The notes under the pieces: model-generated | Database searches by the model: none | Told to the model about the DNA's origin: nothing | What the model saw: only the letters and a program-made list of their open reading frames with translations | Part shown: positions 9,952 through 20,382 of the stretch, one piece after another | How the letters are laid out: every line of letters starts with the position of its first letter | Numbering within the stretch: position 1 is the first letter of the stretch | Assembly (NCBI RefSeq): GCF_016306625.1 | Contig: NZ_JACOII010000033.1 | Span: 61,128-125,127 of the forward strand | Direction: 5' to 3' | Source: Xenorhabdus lircayensis | GTDB taxonomy: Bacteria > Pseudomonadota > Gammaproteobacteria > Enterobacterales > Enterobacteriaceae | DNA: 64,000 bases | Made by a program: the position numbers and the translations under genes

Positions 9952-11832
9952 TTATTCTATTTGACCGAGCTTAATATCCGCATCATCACGTAAATTAATT
10001 ATTAGTGATTCCAGCATGATATTACCTGTTTGATATTGATAACCCGCAATATATTGTTTGCTCTGTTCGTCTGTAATAGAACCCGGAACAACTTTATCCA
10101 ATTGGATAAATACAGCGTTGCCCAGTCCGTCTTGAGCTAACCCATATTCAGCCTTACCATCTTTAGGATGAGGCAAAGTGAACGCCACATCGGTAGCCTG
10201 ATTGGCTTGTGACATACGTTTTATCACCATCGGTTGAGCAAACTGAATCCCTGCTGCTGTCAATGCCTGCTCACCTTTACCTTCTTTCAGAGCAGCCAAC
10301 AGTTTTGCGCTTTCAACCTGAAGTTGTTTTTCCGCTTTCTGGCGTTTCACCAGTTCAGCCACCTCAGTTTTGGCTTGTTCAAACGGCTGAACTGTTTCAG
10401 GTCTAACATCGCCAACACGTACAATAAAGGCTCTGTCACCCTCGACAGAAATGACATCAGAGTTAGTTCCTGTCGCGCCTTTATCATCAGTCAAATTGCC
10501 AGAGAAAATAGCCTGTACAACTTGATTGAAATTAATGTCAGCAGGAATATGGTCACGATCAAACCAGTCAGTGGTAACAGCCTGATAGCCCGCGGCTTTT
10601 TCTGCTGCGGCCAAAGATTCGTTATCATTGGCAGCTGCATCACTCACTTTTCTCTGTAATGCATAGAACGCATCAATCGCTTTTTCCTGCTTAGTGATTT
10701 TTTCTATTTCCGCTCGTACATCCGCCAATGATTTAATTACCTGAGGCTTAATATCGTCCAAACGGAAAACTGCGTATCCATTAGATAATTTGATAACATC
10801 AGAAAGTTGCCCTTTCTGTGTCAAATTAGCTGATTTGATCTCATTAGGCAGAGAACTCTCTTCCATCCAACCGAGATCTCCTCCTTTTTGAGCAGAAAAT
10901 TTATCTGTCGATTTTTCTGATGCCAATTGACTGAAATCTGTGCCTTTCTTTAATTCATCCAAAATCGATTTAGCGGCAGAATCTGAGGCCAGTTGAATAA
11001 AGCTGTATTTCTTCTGTTCAGACTTAGTATATTTTGACAGATTGCTTTTATAATATTGTTCAATATCCGCATCAGATACGGTGACATTTTTCAGTTCATC
11101 CGCAGCATCCATCTTGATGTAGCTGATTTTAACTTTTTCTGGCACAGCAAAATTTTTGCTATTCGCACCATAGTAGTTTTTCAGCTCTTCATCGGTGACT
11201 TTTTGCTGTGCTTCAATTGATTTCAATTCAAGAGTCGCAAAACGTACTGTTCTTTCTTGAGAAAACAGTGCGACTTCCTGTTTGATTTCTGACGGTAATG
11301 CAATTTCCGCACCTATCAATACCTGCTTCAATTGACGGTTAATGAGCTCCTGACGAATCTGCTCCGCAAATCCATCAGGACTCATGTTTGAACGGGCAAG
11401 CCAGTTCAAATAATCCTGATATTTGTTGTTATCAAATTTTTCATCAGTCTGGAGAAAAGATAGGTTACGTATCTCCTGAGCAACCTGCTTATCACTTGCT
11501 GATAAACCCAGCTTATGCGCGTATTGTTCAATCAGAGTGGCATTGATAAGGCGATCCAATGACTGACGCCGAATCCGCTGTACAGCCTGTTCATCGCTCA
11601 ACAAAGTTGAGAATCCATCTCCCAGCTTCTCCTGCAACGCATTTTTTTCTTGCTGAAATGCCTGCTCTAGCTGAGCACGACTTATGGTTTGGTCATTCAC
11701 TTTGGCAGCATAACTACCACTTTCGCTTGACAGGTAGCCTGTTAAACCCGTCACCACAAAGGTCAGGATAATTAGAGCCAACACAATTTTAAGCACAGGA
11801 CCGTTTGCCGCCGTGCGTAGGTTGTCCATCAT
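9952..11832 (-). CDS. ppiD: Periplasmic chaperone / SurA-like folding factor PpiD
   Basis: The product has 626 residues (E. coli 623), anchored by one N-terminal helix (VLKIVLALIILTFVVTGLTGYL) with the rest periplasmic. A SurA_N-like chaperone region runs to about residue 190, and a parvulin domain covers about 225-355, including SEKSTDKFSAQKGGDLGWM. PpiD associates with the SecYEG translocon and helps release newly exported outer membrane proteins. It is a single-gene unit downstream of hupB, with terminators on both sides. Confidence 0.96.
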   Translation of the reverse strand: MMDNLRTAANGPVLKIVLALIILTFVVTGLTGYLSSESGSYAAKVNDQTISRAQLEQAFQQEKNALQEKLGDGFSTLLSDEQAVQRIRRQSLDRLINATLIEQYAHKLGLSASDKQVAQEIRNLSFLQTDEKFDNNKYQDYLNWLARSNMSPDGFAEQIRQELINRQLKQVLIGAEIALPSEIKQEVALFSQERTVRFATLELKSIEAQQKVTDEELKNYYGANSKNFAVPEKVKISYIKMDAADELKNVTVSDADIEQYYKSNLSKYTKSEQKKYSFIQLASDSAAKSILDELKKGTDFSQLASEKSTDKFSAQKGGDLGWMEESSLPNEIKSANLTQKGQLSDVIKLSNGYAVFRLDDIKPQVIKSLADVRAEIEKITKQEKAIDAFYALQRKVSDAAANDNESLAAAEKAAGYQAVTTDWFDRDHIPADINFNQVVQAIFSGNLTDDKGATGTNSDVISVEGDRAFIVRVGDVRPETVQPFEQAKTEVAELVKRQKAEKQLQVESAKLLAALKEGKGEQALTAAGIQFAQPMVIKRMSQANQATDVAFTLPHPKDGKAEYGLAQDGLGNAVFIQLDKVVPGSITDEQSKQYIAGYQYQTGNIMLESLIINLRDDADIKLGQIE

Positions 11833-11904
11833 AAAGACGTAAAACTCCGCTTTAGTGAAAAAGAAACTGTCATATTACGACAATTCAAACGCTAAGAGAA
11901 AAAA

Positions 11905-11928
11905 AGCGCATCAATCAATTGATGCGCT
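11905..11928 (-). terminator. Rho-independent terminator of hupB
   Basis: On the minus strand, AGCGCATCAATTGATTGATGCGCT is a 10-bp stem with a tight loop, followed by a run of seven T. It lies 80 bp after the hupB stop. Confidence 0.85.
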
Positions 11929-12007
11929 TATATTCTAACCTATCAACACTGCCTAGTCAGTTCAAGTTTACGGCAATGCCAAAAACAAGGAGGCAGTTTC
12001 CTGCTCA

Positions 12008-12283
12008 TTAGCCGTTAACAGCATCTTTCAGACCTTTTCCAGCTCGGAATGCAGGCACTTTTGCTGCTGCAATTTTAATTTCCTTGCCTGTCTGAGGGTT
12101 GCGTCCCGTACGTGCTGCGCGCTCACGCACAGTAAAAGTACCGAACCCTACCAAAGCGACATCATCACCGTCTTTCAATGCATCAGATACTGAAGAAATA
12201 AATGTATCTACTACACGTCCGGCTGCTGCCTTAGAAATATTCGCATCAGCGGCAATTTTGTCGATCAGTTGTGACTTATTCAC
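12008..12283 (-). CDS. hupB: DNA-binding protein HU-beta
   Basis: This 91-residue nucleoid protein matches E. coli Hup[44 protein letters not shown] (the DNA-binding beta-arm with the bacterial HU signature) and [17 protein letters not shown]. The start is the GTG before NKSQ, as in E. coli; an in-frame upstream start giving five extra residues is unlikely. It stands between lon and ppiD as in other enterics, with its own terminator. Confidence 0.96.
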   Translation of the reverse strand: MNKSQLIDKIAADANISKAAAGRVVDTFISSVSDALKDGDDVALVGFGTFTVRERAARTGRNPQTGKEIKIAAAKVPAFRAGKGLKDAVNG

Positions 12284-12444
12284 TCTTATCATCCCCATTT
12301 AGTTTTACTATCGTAACAAAAACCGATTTATAACGGATAACACGACAGTCATGCCGTCATATCAATCCTTTCCAGTATTAGCAAGAAATCATGGAACAGC
12401 AAAATATTTAATCGGATAATTAGACTAAACTAACTTAATGACAC

Positions 12445-12482
12445 AAAAAAAGGCTGGCAAGTCTGAATTTACTCGCCAACCT
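12445..12482 (-). terminator. Rho-independent terminator of lon
   Basis: On the minus strand, GGTTGGCGAG pairs with CTTGCCAGCC (two G-T pairs) across a short AT-rich loop, followed by TTTTTTT. It lies 43 bp after the lon stop. Confidence 0.85.
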
Positions 12483-12524
12483 AAATTTTATACACAGTTC
12501 TTGAGTTAGCTCACTATTTTTGTA

Positions 12525-14879
12525 CTATTTTAGTGATACTACTTCAGCTCCAAATGCCGACTCCTGCAAAGCTATGGATAAAACGTCTTCTATGCGCTTA
12601 ACAGGATGAATCTCCAAATCTTGGATCACATTCTGAGGAATCTCTTCCAGATCGCGTTTATTTTCATCTGGAATCAAGACAGTTTTGATTCCTCCACGGT
12701 GCGCTGCCAGTAGTTTCTCTTTCAGACCACCAATTGGCAGAACTAAACCGCGCAGGGTAATTTCACCCGTCATGGCCACATCAGCACGAACCGGATTACC
12801 TGTCAGGCAGGAAACCAATGCAGTGCACATTGCGATACCCGCACTTGGACCATCTTTTGGCGTCGCCCCTTCAGGTACATGAACATGAATATCACGTTTT
12901 TCATGAAAATCAGAACTAATGCCCAGTTTATCTGCGCGAGCTCTAACAACCGTCAATGCTGCTTGTATGGACTCCTGCATCACTTCACCCAATGAACCGG
13001 TATAAGTCAATTTACCTTTACCCGGCACACTAGCTGTTTCAATTGTCAGCAGATCGCCTCCCACTTCTGTCCATGCCAGACCCTTTACCTGACCAACACG
13101 GTTTTCTGTATCAGCACGACCGTAGTCAACACGCTGAACACCCAGATAATCTTTCAAGTTATCTGCATTGATTTCAATGTGCTTAAGCTTCTTATCCATC
13201 AACAATGCTTTGACGGCCTTACGACACAATTTAGAGATTTCACGTTCCAAACTACGAACGCCAGCCTCACGGGTGTAATAACGAATAATGCCGATAATTG
13301 CACCATCATCTATGGTCAATTCGCCTTTCTTCAGGGCGTTGCGTTCTATCTGTTTTAGCAATAGGTGACGTTTGGCAATGTTCAACTTCTCATCTTCGGT
13401 ATAGCCCGACAGACGAATGACCTCCATACGATCCAGCAATGGAGCTGGAATATTCATGGAGTTAGATGTTGCTACAAACATAACATCAGACAGATCGTAA
13501 TCTACTTCAAGGTAGTGATCGTTAAATGCCACATTTTGTTCAGGATCAAGTACTTCCAACAAGGCTGAAGCCGGATCACCACGCATGTCAGATGACATTT
13601 TGTCAATCTCATCCAACAGGAATAGTGGGTTTTTAACCCCAATCTTGGACATTTTCTGAATTAATTTGCCCGGCATGGAACCAATATAAGTACGGCGATG
13701 ACCGCGGATTTCTGCTTCATCACGCACTCCGCCCAAGGCCATACGCACATATTTTCGCCCAGTTGCGCGTGCAATGGAACGACCCAATGAGGTTTTACCC
13801 ACGCCCGGAGGCCCTACCAAACAAAGTATCGGCCCCTTGATTTTGCTAACACGGCTTTGTACTGCGAGATATTCAAGAATTCGCTCTTTCACACGCTCCA
13901 GACCATAATGGTCTGTATCCAACACTTCCTGAGCTTTTACTAAATCTTTTTTTACCTTGCTACGTGCAACCCAAGGAACTTGAACCATCCAGTCAATATA
14001 ACTACGAACAACCGTTGCTTCAGCTGACATTGGAGACATCATTTTTAATTTCTGCAATTCAGCTTCTGCTTTTTCGCGCGCCTCTTTCGGCATTTTCGCA
14101 TCTTCGATCTTGCGTTTCAGCGTCTCATATTCATCAGGTGCGTCATCCATCTCACCCAATTCTTTCTGGATCGCTTTCATTTGCTCATTCAGGTAGTACT
14201 CGCGCTGGCTTTTTTCCATCTGTTTTTTAACGCGATTACGGATACGTTTTTCTACCTGTAGCAGATCGATTTCTGATTCCATCATTGCGATCAGATATTC
14301 AATACGCTCAATAACATCAGCCATTTCTAAAACAGCCTGCTTGTCATTGATTTTCAAAGGCATGTGTGCAGCGATGGTATCCGCTAATTTTGCCACATCT
14401 TCAATACTGTGCAACGATGTCAATACTTCTGGTGGGATCTTTTTATTCAGTTTGACATAACCTTCAAACTGATTGATGGCGGTTCTTACCAGAACTTCTT
14501 GCTCGCGTTCATCAACATCAGGGGATTCAAGATATTCAACCTGCGCATAAAAATACTCGCCATTATCCGTCAACGTGGTAATACGAGCACGCTGCAAGCC
14601 TTCAACCAGAACTTTTACTGTGCCGTCTGGCAGTTTTAACATCTGTAAAACAGAAGCCACTGTACCTACGGAGAAAAGATCATTGACTCCCGGCTCATCA
14701 GTAGATGCTTCTCTTTGCGCGACCAACATGACCTGTTTATCATGATCCATTGCTGCTTCCAGGCAATGAATCGACTTCTCACGCCCAACAAACAGAGGGA
14801 TCACCATATGTGGGTAAACCACTACATCGCGCAAAGGCAATACAGGGATTTCTATGCGTTCGGAACGCTCAGGATTCAT
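12525..14879 (-). CDS. lon: ATP-dependent protease La (Lon)
   Basis: This 784-residue AAA+ serine protease has exactly the length of E. coli Lon. An N-terminal substrate-binding LAN domain begins [19 protein letters not shown]. The ATPase carries Walker [10 protein letters not shown] and Walker [10 protein letters not shown]. The protease domain has the catalytic Ser in [11 protein letters not shown] (about residue 679) and Lys in GLKEKLLAA (about 722). It degrades misfolded and regulatory proteins. A sigma32-type promoter lies about 170-205 bp upstream, and the leader between contains an ERIC-like repeat and a hairpin. Confidence 0.98.
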   Translation of the reverse strand: MNPERSERIEIPVLPLRDVVVYPHMVIPLFVGREKSIHCLEAAMDHDKQVMLVAQREASTDEPGVNDLFSVGTVASVLQMLKLPDGTVKVLVEGLQRARITTLTDNGEYFYAQVEYLESPDVDEREQEVLVRTAINQFEGYVKLNKKIPPEVLTSLHSIEDVAKLADTIAAHMPLKINDKQAVLEMADVIERIEYLIAMMESEIDLLQVEKRIRNRVKKQMEKSQREYYLNEQMKAIQKELGEMDDAPDEYETLKRKIEDAKMPKEAREKAEAELQKLKMMSPMSAEATVVRSYIDWMVQVPWVARSKVKKDLVKAQEVLDTDHYGLERVKERILEYLAVQSRVSKIKGPILCLVGPPGVGKTSLGRSIARATGRKYVRMALGGVRDEAEIRGHRRTYIGSMPGKLIQKMSKIGVKNPLFLLDEIDKMSSDMRGDPASALLEVLDPEQNVAFNDHYLEVDYDLSDVMFVATSNSMNIPAPLLDRMEVIRLSGYTEDEKLNIAKRHLLLKQIERNALKKGELTIDDGAIIGIIRYYTREAGVRSLEREISKLCRKAVKALLMDKKLKHIEINADNLKDYLGVQRVDYGRADTENRVGQVKGLAWTEVGGDLLTIETASVPGKGKLTYTGSLGEVMQESIQAALTVVRARADKLGISSDFHEKRDIHVHVPEGATPKDGPSAGIAMCTALVSCLTGNPVRADVAMTGEITLRGLVLPIGGLKEKLLAAHRGGIKTVLIPDENKRDLEEIPQNVIQDLEIHPVKRIEDVLSIALQESAFGAEVVSLK

Positions 14880-14896
14880 AGAGCTCTCTCTTCGTT

Positions 14897-14983
14897 TATA
14901 CCCTTCATCTTTTTAAGTTACCTCTTTGTTGGCTGCGCTCATACACTTGCCGCCGCGATGCAACTCAAAATCTATTGGGTACA
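14897..14983. repeat. ERIC-like repeat in the lon leader
   Basis: The left end TATACCCTTCATC and the right end, which on the minus strand reads TGTACCCAATAG then TTTTGAGTTGCATC, are ERIC outer termini. GTTGGCTGCGCTCA is the ERIC core segment. At about 87 bp it is shorter than the ~127-bp standard form, the central part being missing. It lies wholly within the transcribed leader of lon, 18 bp from the start codon. Confidence 0.75.
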
Positions 14984-15003
14984 GCTTTCGCCAGTTTTTA
15001 GGA

Positions 15004-15034
15004 ATCTCGTGAAACACGGTTTTCACGAGTTTCA
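15004..15034. repeat. Perfect inverted repeat in the lon leader
   Basis: ATCTCGTGAAA-CACGGT-TTTCACGAG forms a stem of nine perfect pairs (CTCGTGAAA/TTTCACGAG). It lies just downstream of the predicted sigma32 promoter of lon, so it would be near the 5' end of the transcript. It may be an RNA hairpin or an operator; nothing identifies a binding protein. Confidence 0.45.
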
Positions 15035-15051
15035 CTTCAAAGAATACAAAA

Positions 15052-15082
15052 TATATGGGGACAGGAATCTAACATTCAATAG
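15052..15082 (-). promoter_or_regulatory. Sigma32 (heat shock) promoter of lon
   Basis: On the minus strand, CTATTGAA, then 14 bases, then CCCCATATA. This fits the RpoH consensus CTTGAA-N13-15-CCCCATnT. The -10 block is the same CCCCATATA that I recall from the E. coli lon heat-shock promoter. Confidence 0.8.
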
Positions 15083-15100
15083 CCTATACCTGCAAAAAAC

Positions 15101-15125
15101 AAAATGAGGGAGACCCCCTCATTTT
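15101..15125 (-). terminator. Rho-independent terminator of clpX
   Basis: AAAATGAGGG pairs perfectly with CCCTCATTTT around a 5-base loop; on the minus strand it is followed by GTTTTTTG. It lies about 50 bp after the clpX stop and just upstream of the lon promoter, separating the two units. Confidence 0.85.
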
Positions 15126-15173
15126 AATTTTTTCAACGTATATTGATAATCGGTATTTCCTACCCTATTTTCT

Positions 15174-16445
15174 TCACTCACCAGAAACTTGAGCATCCGG
15201 CTTGCTATATATCAATAATGGTGCGGATTTCTCTTCAACAACCGTTTCATCAACAACAACTTTCTCTACATGTTCCATTGATGGCAGGTCGTACATTGTA
15301 TCCAGCAAAACACCTTCAACAATTGAACGAAGACCACGGGCACCTGTTTTACGCGTCATTGCCTTTTTCGCAATGGCAGTCAAAGCTTCTTTTCTGAACT
15401 CCAGTTCAACACCCTCAAGATTAAACAAGGCCTGATACTGTTTGGTCAGCGCATTTTTCGGCTCTTGTAGAATCTGAATCAGTGCTTCTTTATTAAGTTC
15501 AGTCAGCGTTGCCACAACTGGCAGACGACCAATGAATTCAGGAATTAACCCAAATTTAATCAAATCTTCCGGTTCAACCTGAGCCAGCAATTCACCTTCT
15601 GTTGCCTTCTCCGATTCCCCCTTAACTGTAGCACTAAAACCAATGCCTGAAGTGACATTCAAACGCTGGCTGATAACTTTGTCCAAACCTGCAAATGCGC
15701 CACCACAGATAAACAGGATCTTGGAAGTATCAACTTGCAAAAATTCCTGCTGTGGGTGCTTACGACCACCTTGAGGTGGAACCGCTGCCACAGTACCTTC
15801 AATCAGTTTCAACAGAGCCTGCTGAACCCCTTCTCCCGATACATCACGAGTAATTGAAGGATTATCAGACTTACGAGAAATCTTATCTATTTCATCAATA
15901 TACACGATACCACGCTGTGCTTTCTGCACATCGTAGTCACATTTTTGCAGAAGTTTCTGGATAATATTCTCTACGTCTTCCCCAACATAACCCGCTTCAG
16001 TCAATGTCGTAGCATCAGCCATAGTAAACGGGACATCTAAATAGCGGGCAAGTGTCTCTGCCAGCAGAGTTTTACCACTACCTGTCGGGCCAATCAGCAG
16101 AATATTACTTTTGCCTAATTCCACACCATTACTAGTGTCACCATTACGTAATCTCTTGTAATGGTTATAGACAGCCACTGCTAACACTTTTTTCGCCGCT
16201 TCCTGACCAATGACATAATCATCCAGATGTTGACGAATTTCATGAGGAGTAGGCAATGTGCTACGCTCACGATGTGGTACCAACTCTTTAATTTCTTCGC
16301 GAATAATATCGTTACATAAATCGACACATTCATCGCAGATATACACTGACGGGCCGGCTATTAATTTCCGTACTTCATGTTGGCTTTTCCCGCAGAAAGA
16401 GCAATACAGCAGCTTTCCTGAACCGTCTTTGCGCTTATCTGTCAT
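15174..16445 (-). CDS. clpX: ATP-dependent Clp protease ATP-binding subunit ClpX
   Basis: This 423-residue AAA+ unfoldase feeds ClpP. The N-terminal zinc-binding domain has Cys pairs in LYCSFCGKS and [10 protein letters not shown]. Walker A is IGPTGSGKT, Walker B is IVYIDEIDK, and the IGF loop that docks on ClpP is present as GIGFSATV. It matches E. coli ClpX (424 aa) from [11 protein letters not shown] to the end. It lies 145 bp downstream of clpP; the gap holds an inverted repeat, so a second clpX promoter or processing site is possible. Confidence 0.98.
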   Translation of the reverse strand: MTDKRKDGSGKLLYCSFCGKSQHEVRKLIAGPSVYICDECVDLCNDIIREEIKELVPHRERSTLPTPHEIRQHLDDYVIGQEAAKKVLAVAVYNHYKRLRNGDTSNGVELGKSNILLIGPTGSGKTLLAETLARYLDVPFTMADATTLTEAGYVGEDVENIIQKLLQKCDYDVQKAQRGIVYIDEIDKISRKSDNPSITRDVSGEGVQQALLKLIEGTVAAVPPQGGRKHPQQEFLQVDTSKILFICGGAFAGLDKVISQRLNVTSGIGFSATVKGESEKATEGELLAQVEPEDLIKFGLIPEFIGRLPVVATLTELNKEALIQILQEPKNALTKQYQALFNLEGVELEFRKEALTAIAKKAMTRKTGARGLRSIVEGVLLDTMYDLPSMEHVEKVVVDETVVEEKSAPLLIYSKPDAQVSGE

Positions 16446-16506
16446 CAGTCAACCTCACTTTATGAGCTGTTATCCCAGTTTATCTGGCATAACAGAAAAA
16501 ACTCTG

Positions 16507-16574
16507 TTATTACTCCGATTAATTTGACGTCAAAATAAAGAAACGCCCTAAAAAAGCTAGCATCGGAGTAATAA
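16507..16574. repeat. Inverted repeat in the clpP-clpX gap
   Basis: TTATTACTCCGAT (16507-16519) and ATCGGAGTAATAA (16562-16574) are perfect 13-bp inverted arms around a 42-bp spacer. The arms bracket most of the space between clpP and clpX. No T-run follows on the minus strand, so simple termination is unlikely. An RNA structure controlling clpX, or a miniature element, would both fit. Confidence 0.5.
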
Positions 16575-16590
16575 AGTAATTGTCAATAAA

Positions 16591-17214
16591 TTAGTTGCGC
16601 TGGGTGAATATACTATCAACCAGTCCGTATTCTACGGCCTCGGCGGCTGATAAGAAACGGTCACGTTCTGTGTCCTCAACAATCTTATCAAGCGGTTTCC
16701 CAGTATGTTTCGCCATCAATTCGTTCATACGGGCTTTAACCTTGAGTATTTCCTGCGCATGGATTTCAATGTCAGTCGCCTGCCCTTGGAAACCACCTAA
16801 TGGCTGGTGAATCATAACTCTGGAATTTGGTAGACAGAAACGCTTGCCTTTTGCTCCAGCGGTCAGCAGAAATGCGCCCATTGAGCATGCCTGCCCCATA
16901 CAAATAGTACTCACATCTGGCTTGATAAACTGCATCGTGTCATAAATAGACATGCCTGCCGTAATAACCCCACCCGGCGAGTTAATATATAAATGAATAT
17001 CTTTTTCTGGGTTTTCTGCTTCCAAGAATAACATTTGAGCGACAATCAAGTTCGCCATATGATCTTCAACTTGGCCAGTCATAAAAATAATACGATCTTT
17101 TAATAAGCGGGAGTAAATATCAAATGCACGCTCCCCACGTGCTGTTTGTTCAACCACCATCGGCACCAAAGACATGTTAGGTGCATATTGATCTTGCTTG
17201 CCACTGTATGACAT
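16591..17214 (-). CDS. clpP: ATP-dependent Clp protease proteolytic subunit ClpP
   Basis: This 207-residue serine peptidase assembles as a tetradecamer in the cytosol. The catalytic triad is Ser111 (GQACSMGAF), His136 (VMIHQPLGG) and Asp185 ([10 protein letters not shown]), and the length equals E. coli ClpP. The residue before the catalytic Ser is Cys, where E. coli has Ala. GGAGACGGAA precedes the ATG. It is read with clpX, from a predicted sigma32 promoter about 150-175 bp upstream. Confidence 0.98.
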   Translation of the reverse strand: MSYSGKQDQYAPNMSLVPMVVEQTARGERAFDIYSRLLKDRIIFMTGQVEDHMANLIVAQMLFLEAENPEKDIHLYINSPGGVITAGMSIYDTMQFIKPDVSTICMGQACSMGAFLLTAGAKGKRFCLPNSRVMIHQPLGGFQGQATDIEIHAQEILKVKARMNELMAKHTGKPLDKIVEDTERDRFLSAAEAVEYGLVDSIFTQRN

Positions 17215-17360
17215 TTCCGTCTCCTAATAGAACTCACGCTGGTGCCATTCATAACTGATTCTACTTGAGATAAGCGATGATGACCATGATCCAAAGTTAA
17301 CTAACAAGGGGCTTTTCCCCTCTAAAAAAGTAGTAAGCTCTTACATAATAGTAAGAAAGG

Positions 17361-17388
17361 ATATGAGGTTAAATCTGTTTTTTTCAAG
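17361..17388 (-). promoter_or_regulatory. Sigma32-type promoter of clpP
   Basis: On the minus strand, CTTGAA, then 14 bases, then CCTCATAT. This is one mismatch from the RpoH consensus CTTGAA-N13-15-CCCCATnT. The -35 element directly follows the T-run of the tig terminator. E. coli clpP is also heat-shock controlled. Confidence 0.7.
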
Positions 17389-17394
17389 AACAAT

Positions 17395-17425
17395 AAAAAA
17401 AACCCGCAAGCATAGCCTGCGGGTT
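17395..17425 (-). terminator. Rho-independent terminator of tig
   Basis: On the minus strand, AACCCGCAGG pairs with CTTGCGGGTT (one G-T pair) around a 5-base loop, followed by a run of T. It lies about 50 bp after the tig stop and separates tig from clpPX. Confidence 0.88.
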
Positions 17426-17476
17426 TACTTCATTGAGAGTGAGATTTCATCATCTCAGGCAATCAATAAATGAAAC

Positions 17477-18781
17477 TTATGCCAGTTGATTTTGGTTCAT
17501 AAGATCATTGAAGCCAGTTTCTTTTTCAGAAATTTTGGCTTTGTTCAGAACAAGTTCAACAGCCTGCTCTTCCAGAGCAATATTGCGAATGTTGTTCATC
17601 ATTTCTTTGTTTTTGCTGTAGTATTCAACAACTTCTTTTGGATCTTCGTAAGCAGCAGCCATCTCTTCGATCAGCACATTAACGCGCTCGTCTTCGACTT
17701 TCAGCTCATTGCTACTGATAACTTCACCTAACAGCAAACCAACAACAACGCGGCGTTTTGCCTGCTCTTCGAATAGTTCACGTGGCAGATCCAGAGCTTG
17801 TTGTTCGTTGCCGCCAAAACGCTGAGCAGCCTGACGACGCAGGACATCAATCTCACCATCAACAACTGCAGCAGGAACATCAATTTCGTTAGCCTTAACC
17901 AGACCATCAAGAACCTGAGTTTTGATGCGGTTACGAACTGCATTTTTCAGTTCACGTTCCATGTTCTTGCGAACTTCAGCACGCAGACCTTCAACAGTAC
18001 CATCAGCGATACCAAAGCGCTTGATGAACTCTTCAGTCAGTTCAGGCAGTTCACGCTGTTCAACTTTCTTCAGGTTGATCACAAAATTTGCAGCTTTACC
18101 TTTCAGGTTTTCTGCATGGTAATCTTCTGGGAAAGTCACATCAACGGTAAATTCTTCGCCCGCTTTATGACCAACGATACCGTCTTCAAAGCCAGGGATC
18201 ATACGATCCTGACCCATTGCCAGAACGAAATCAGTTGATTTACCGCCTTCGAACTCTTCACCATCGACAGAACCCGTGAAATCAACAGTTACGCGATCTT
18301 CCGCAGTTGCTGCTTCATCAGCCTCTTTCCAATTCGCCTGCTGTTTACGCAAAGTTTCCAGCATAGTGTCAACATCTGCATCTTTAACTTCAACTACAGG
18401 TTTTTCAACTTCAATTTCTTCCAGGCCTTTCAGTTCAATTTCTGGATAAACTTCAAACTCAACTGAGTAAGTGAAGTCTTCACCTTCTTTAAACTGCTCT
18501 GGTTTGTAGCTTGGTGCACCGGCTGGATTGATTTTCTGCTCAATGATCGCATTGATGAAATTGCGCTGCATCAGATCACCCAGAACATCCTCAAGAACAG
18601 AAGCGCCGTAACGCTGCTGAACGATCTTCATTGGCACTTTGCCCTTACGGAAGCCGTCGATACGGACTTTCTTTGCTACATTAACCAGTTCACTGCTAAC
18701 TGCTTTTTCGATATCGGCAGCAGGAACGGTGATTGACACACGACGCCCAAGGCCTTGAGTGGTTTCAACAGAAACTTGCAT
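17477..18781 (-). CDS. tig: Trigger factor
   Basis: This 434-residue ribosome-associated chaperone (E. coli 432 aa) has an N-terminal ribosome-binding domain with the docking signature GFRKGKVP near residue 43, a central FKBP-type peptidyl-prolyl isomerase domain ([19 protein letters not shown], about 160-245) and a C-terminal helical chaperone domain. It binds nascent chains at the exit tunnel. It lies upstream of clpP as in other enterics and has its own terminator. Confidence 0.98.
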   Translation of the reverse strand: MQVSVETTQGLGRRVSITVPAADIEKAVSSELVNVAKKVRIDGFRKGKVPMKIVQQRYGASVLEDVLGDLMQRNFINAIIEQKINPAGAPSYKPEQFKEGEDFTYSVEFEVYPEIELKGLEEIEVEKPVVEVKDADVDTMLETLRKQQANWKEADEAATAEDRVTVDFTGSVDGEEFEGGKSTDFVLAMGQDRMIPGFEDGIVGHKAGEEFTVDVTFPEDYHAENLKGKAANFVINLKKVEQRELPELTEEFIKRFGIADGTVEGLRAEVRKNMERELKNAVRNRIKTQVLDGLVKANEIDVPAAVVDGEIDVLRRQAAQRFGGNEQQALDLPRELFEEQAKRRVVVGLLLGEVISSNELKVEDERVNVLIEEMAAAYEDPKEVVEYYSKNKEMMNNIRNIALEEQAVELVLNKAKISEKETGFNDLMNQNQLA

Positions 18782-19160
18782 CTTGTTACCTCAAAAAAAT
18801 CATATTGCTCGGTCAACTTCAGGATAGCTGCAATACTTAAAACAAACTGATTGCAGTACTCTTTAAGAACCGGGGCGGTCGCATTTAAAAACCGAGAATC
18901 CCTGTGATCAGAAGCGTCCCGAAACCATTCTAAAAATTTAGACGCAGCATTATAGCGACGCAGACAGTATGAGTCGAGAATTGCAGACAAAAGCATGCAT
19001 GATTCGTTGACTTATGTGATAAACGTTGCTCAATGACTACATCACGATACTGTTTATGTGATATGCATATGAACAAAAATACAGCCCGAAGGCTGCCATC
19101 TAAAATTAAACCTAGATTAATAAAATAAAGCCAAACAGACTATTGGATTAGCCCGAAAAA

Positions 19161-19484
19161 TCATAAACTTGACGTCGTTGTATTCCCGCCTCGACACGCA
19201 GGCGAAGCCAGAACGGTATCTCCCAGTTCTAGCCACTCCTTTTCCGTATAAGTATGCAGAGCCAAAGCATGCACGCCTTCTTCTAGCTCTTTAGCCAGGA
19301 CACTATATACTGAGCGATGGCGACTGAGTATTTTTTGTTCAACGAAATCATTGCTTATTACAATAATCTTAAAATGGCTTTCAGAACCCGCAGGCACATT
19401 GTGACGATAACTTTCATCAATCACTTCCAGATGAGAAGGCTTAAATGCCGCCCGTAACTTTGTTTCTATTTCCTGACGAACCAT
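19161..19484 (-). CDS. bolA: BolA family regulator / iron-sulfur partner protein
   Basis: This 107-residue protein matches E. coli Bol[34 protein letters not shown] with the conserved His, and [14 protein letters not shown]. BolA affects morphology and biofilm formation and pairs with monothiol glutaredoxins. The start at MVRQEIE was chosen because AAGGAG lies eight bases upstream and the family starts there; an in-frame start seven codons earlier is weaker. It stands alone, with no clear terminator. Confidence 0.94.
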   Translation of the reverse strand: MVRQEIETKLRAAFKPSHLEVIDESYRHNVPAGSESHFKIIVISNDFVEQKILSRHRSVYSVLAKELEEGVHALALHTYTEKEWLELGDTVLASPACRGGNTTTSSL

Positions 19485-19723
19485 CTCATTCTCCTTAATC
19501 ACCAAAGGTTATTTATCAACCACATAATTGATTCTAGTTTATTTCCCATAATTTATAACATTGGGGATCCCCAAATCTATTTAACAGAATTTACTTGAGG
19601 TATTTCGCCCCGTGTTTCAATCATCAGGGATATGCCGCTACCAATGGCGATGCTATGATTACGGCGGTTTATACTACTGTATTAATATATCGGGTATCCG
19701 AATCTTGAATTGAGAAAACCTAA

Positions 19724-20311
19724 ATGCTAAAGAAAATATTTATTTCATTGATTACGCTTTTCTTTTTAGCGGGCTTATCTGGCTGCGCAGACTCAGGCAA
19801 TACATTAGCCATTCAGCCTAAAATTACTCTGCCGCTAGCTGACCCAACAATGAAAGCGATTACAATCAGTATTAGTGGGGTCGACCATCGCCAATCTCAA
19901 GCCCTAGCCCAAATTAATCGTGATGCACGATTGGTCACATTAGTCCCTTCCCGCGACTTACGCTTTTTACTGCAAGAAGCACTGGAAAAGCAAATGGTGG
20001 CTCGCGGCTATATGATTGGTTCCCCCGCCAATGCCAATTTGCAAGTCATTGTGAATCAGCTCTATGCCGACGTGAAAGAAGGTAGTCTGCGTCATGACAT
20101 TTCAACAAAAGCAGAGATCTCTATCATTGTTTATGCACAAGACGGGAGTAAACAAATTAAAAACTATCGTACCAGTTACAATGTTCAGGGACCATTGAGT
20201 GCAACAAACGCAAAAATTGCTGAAGCAGTAAATACTGTCTTATCTGATGTGATCGCAGACATGGCTCAAGATTCGTCAATCAGCACCTTCATCAAGCAAA
20301 ACGTCCGCTAA
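19724..20311 (+). CDS. yajG: YajG family lipoprotein
   Basis: This 195-residue lipoprotein has the signal peptide MLKKIFISLITLFFLAGLSGC, with lipobox LSGC and lipidated Cys21. It is the homologue of E. coli YajG (192 aa), of unknown function. The residues after Cys are Ala-Asp, so the +2 position does not give the usual inner-membrane retention Asp. It is 71 bp upstream of ampG in the same direction and probably co-transcribed with it, as in E. coli. Confidence 0.92.
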   Translation: MLKKIFISLITLFFLAGLSGCADSGNTLAIQPKITLPLADPTMKAITISISGVDHRQSQALAQINRDARLVTLVPSRDLRFLLQEALEKQMVARGYMIGSPANANLQVIVNQLYADVKEGSLRHDISTKAEISIIVYAQDGSKQIKNYRTSYNVQGPLSATNAKIAEAVNTVLSDVIADMAQDSSISTFIKQNVR

Positions 20312-20382
20312 CCGGATAATGAACAAATTTTCTGCCTGATGCTAACAAATTAGATGACACGCCGAAAATTTTTGGGAGGCTC

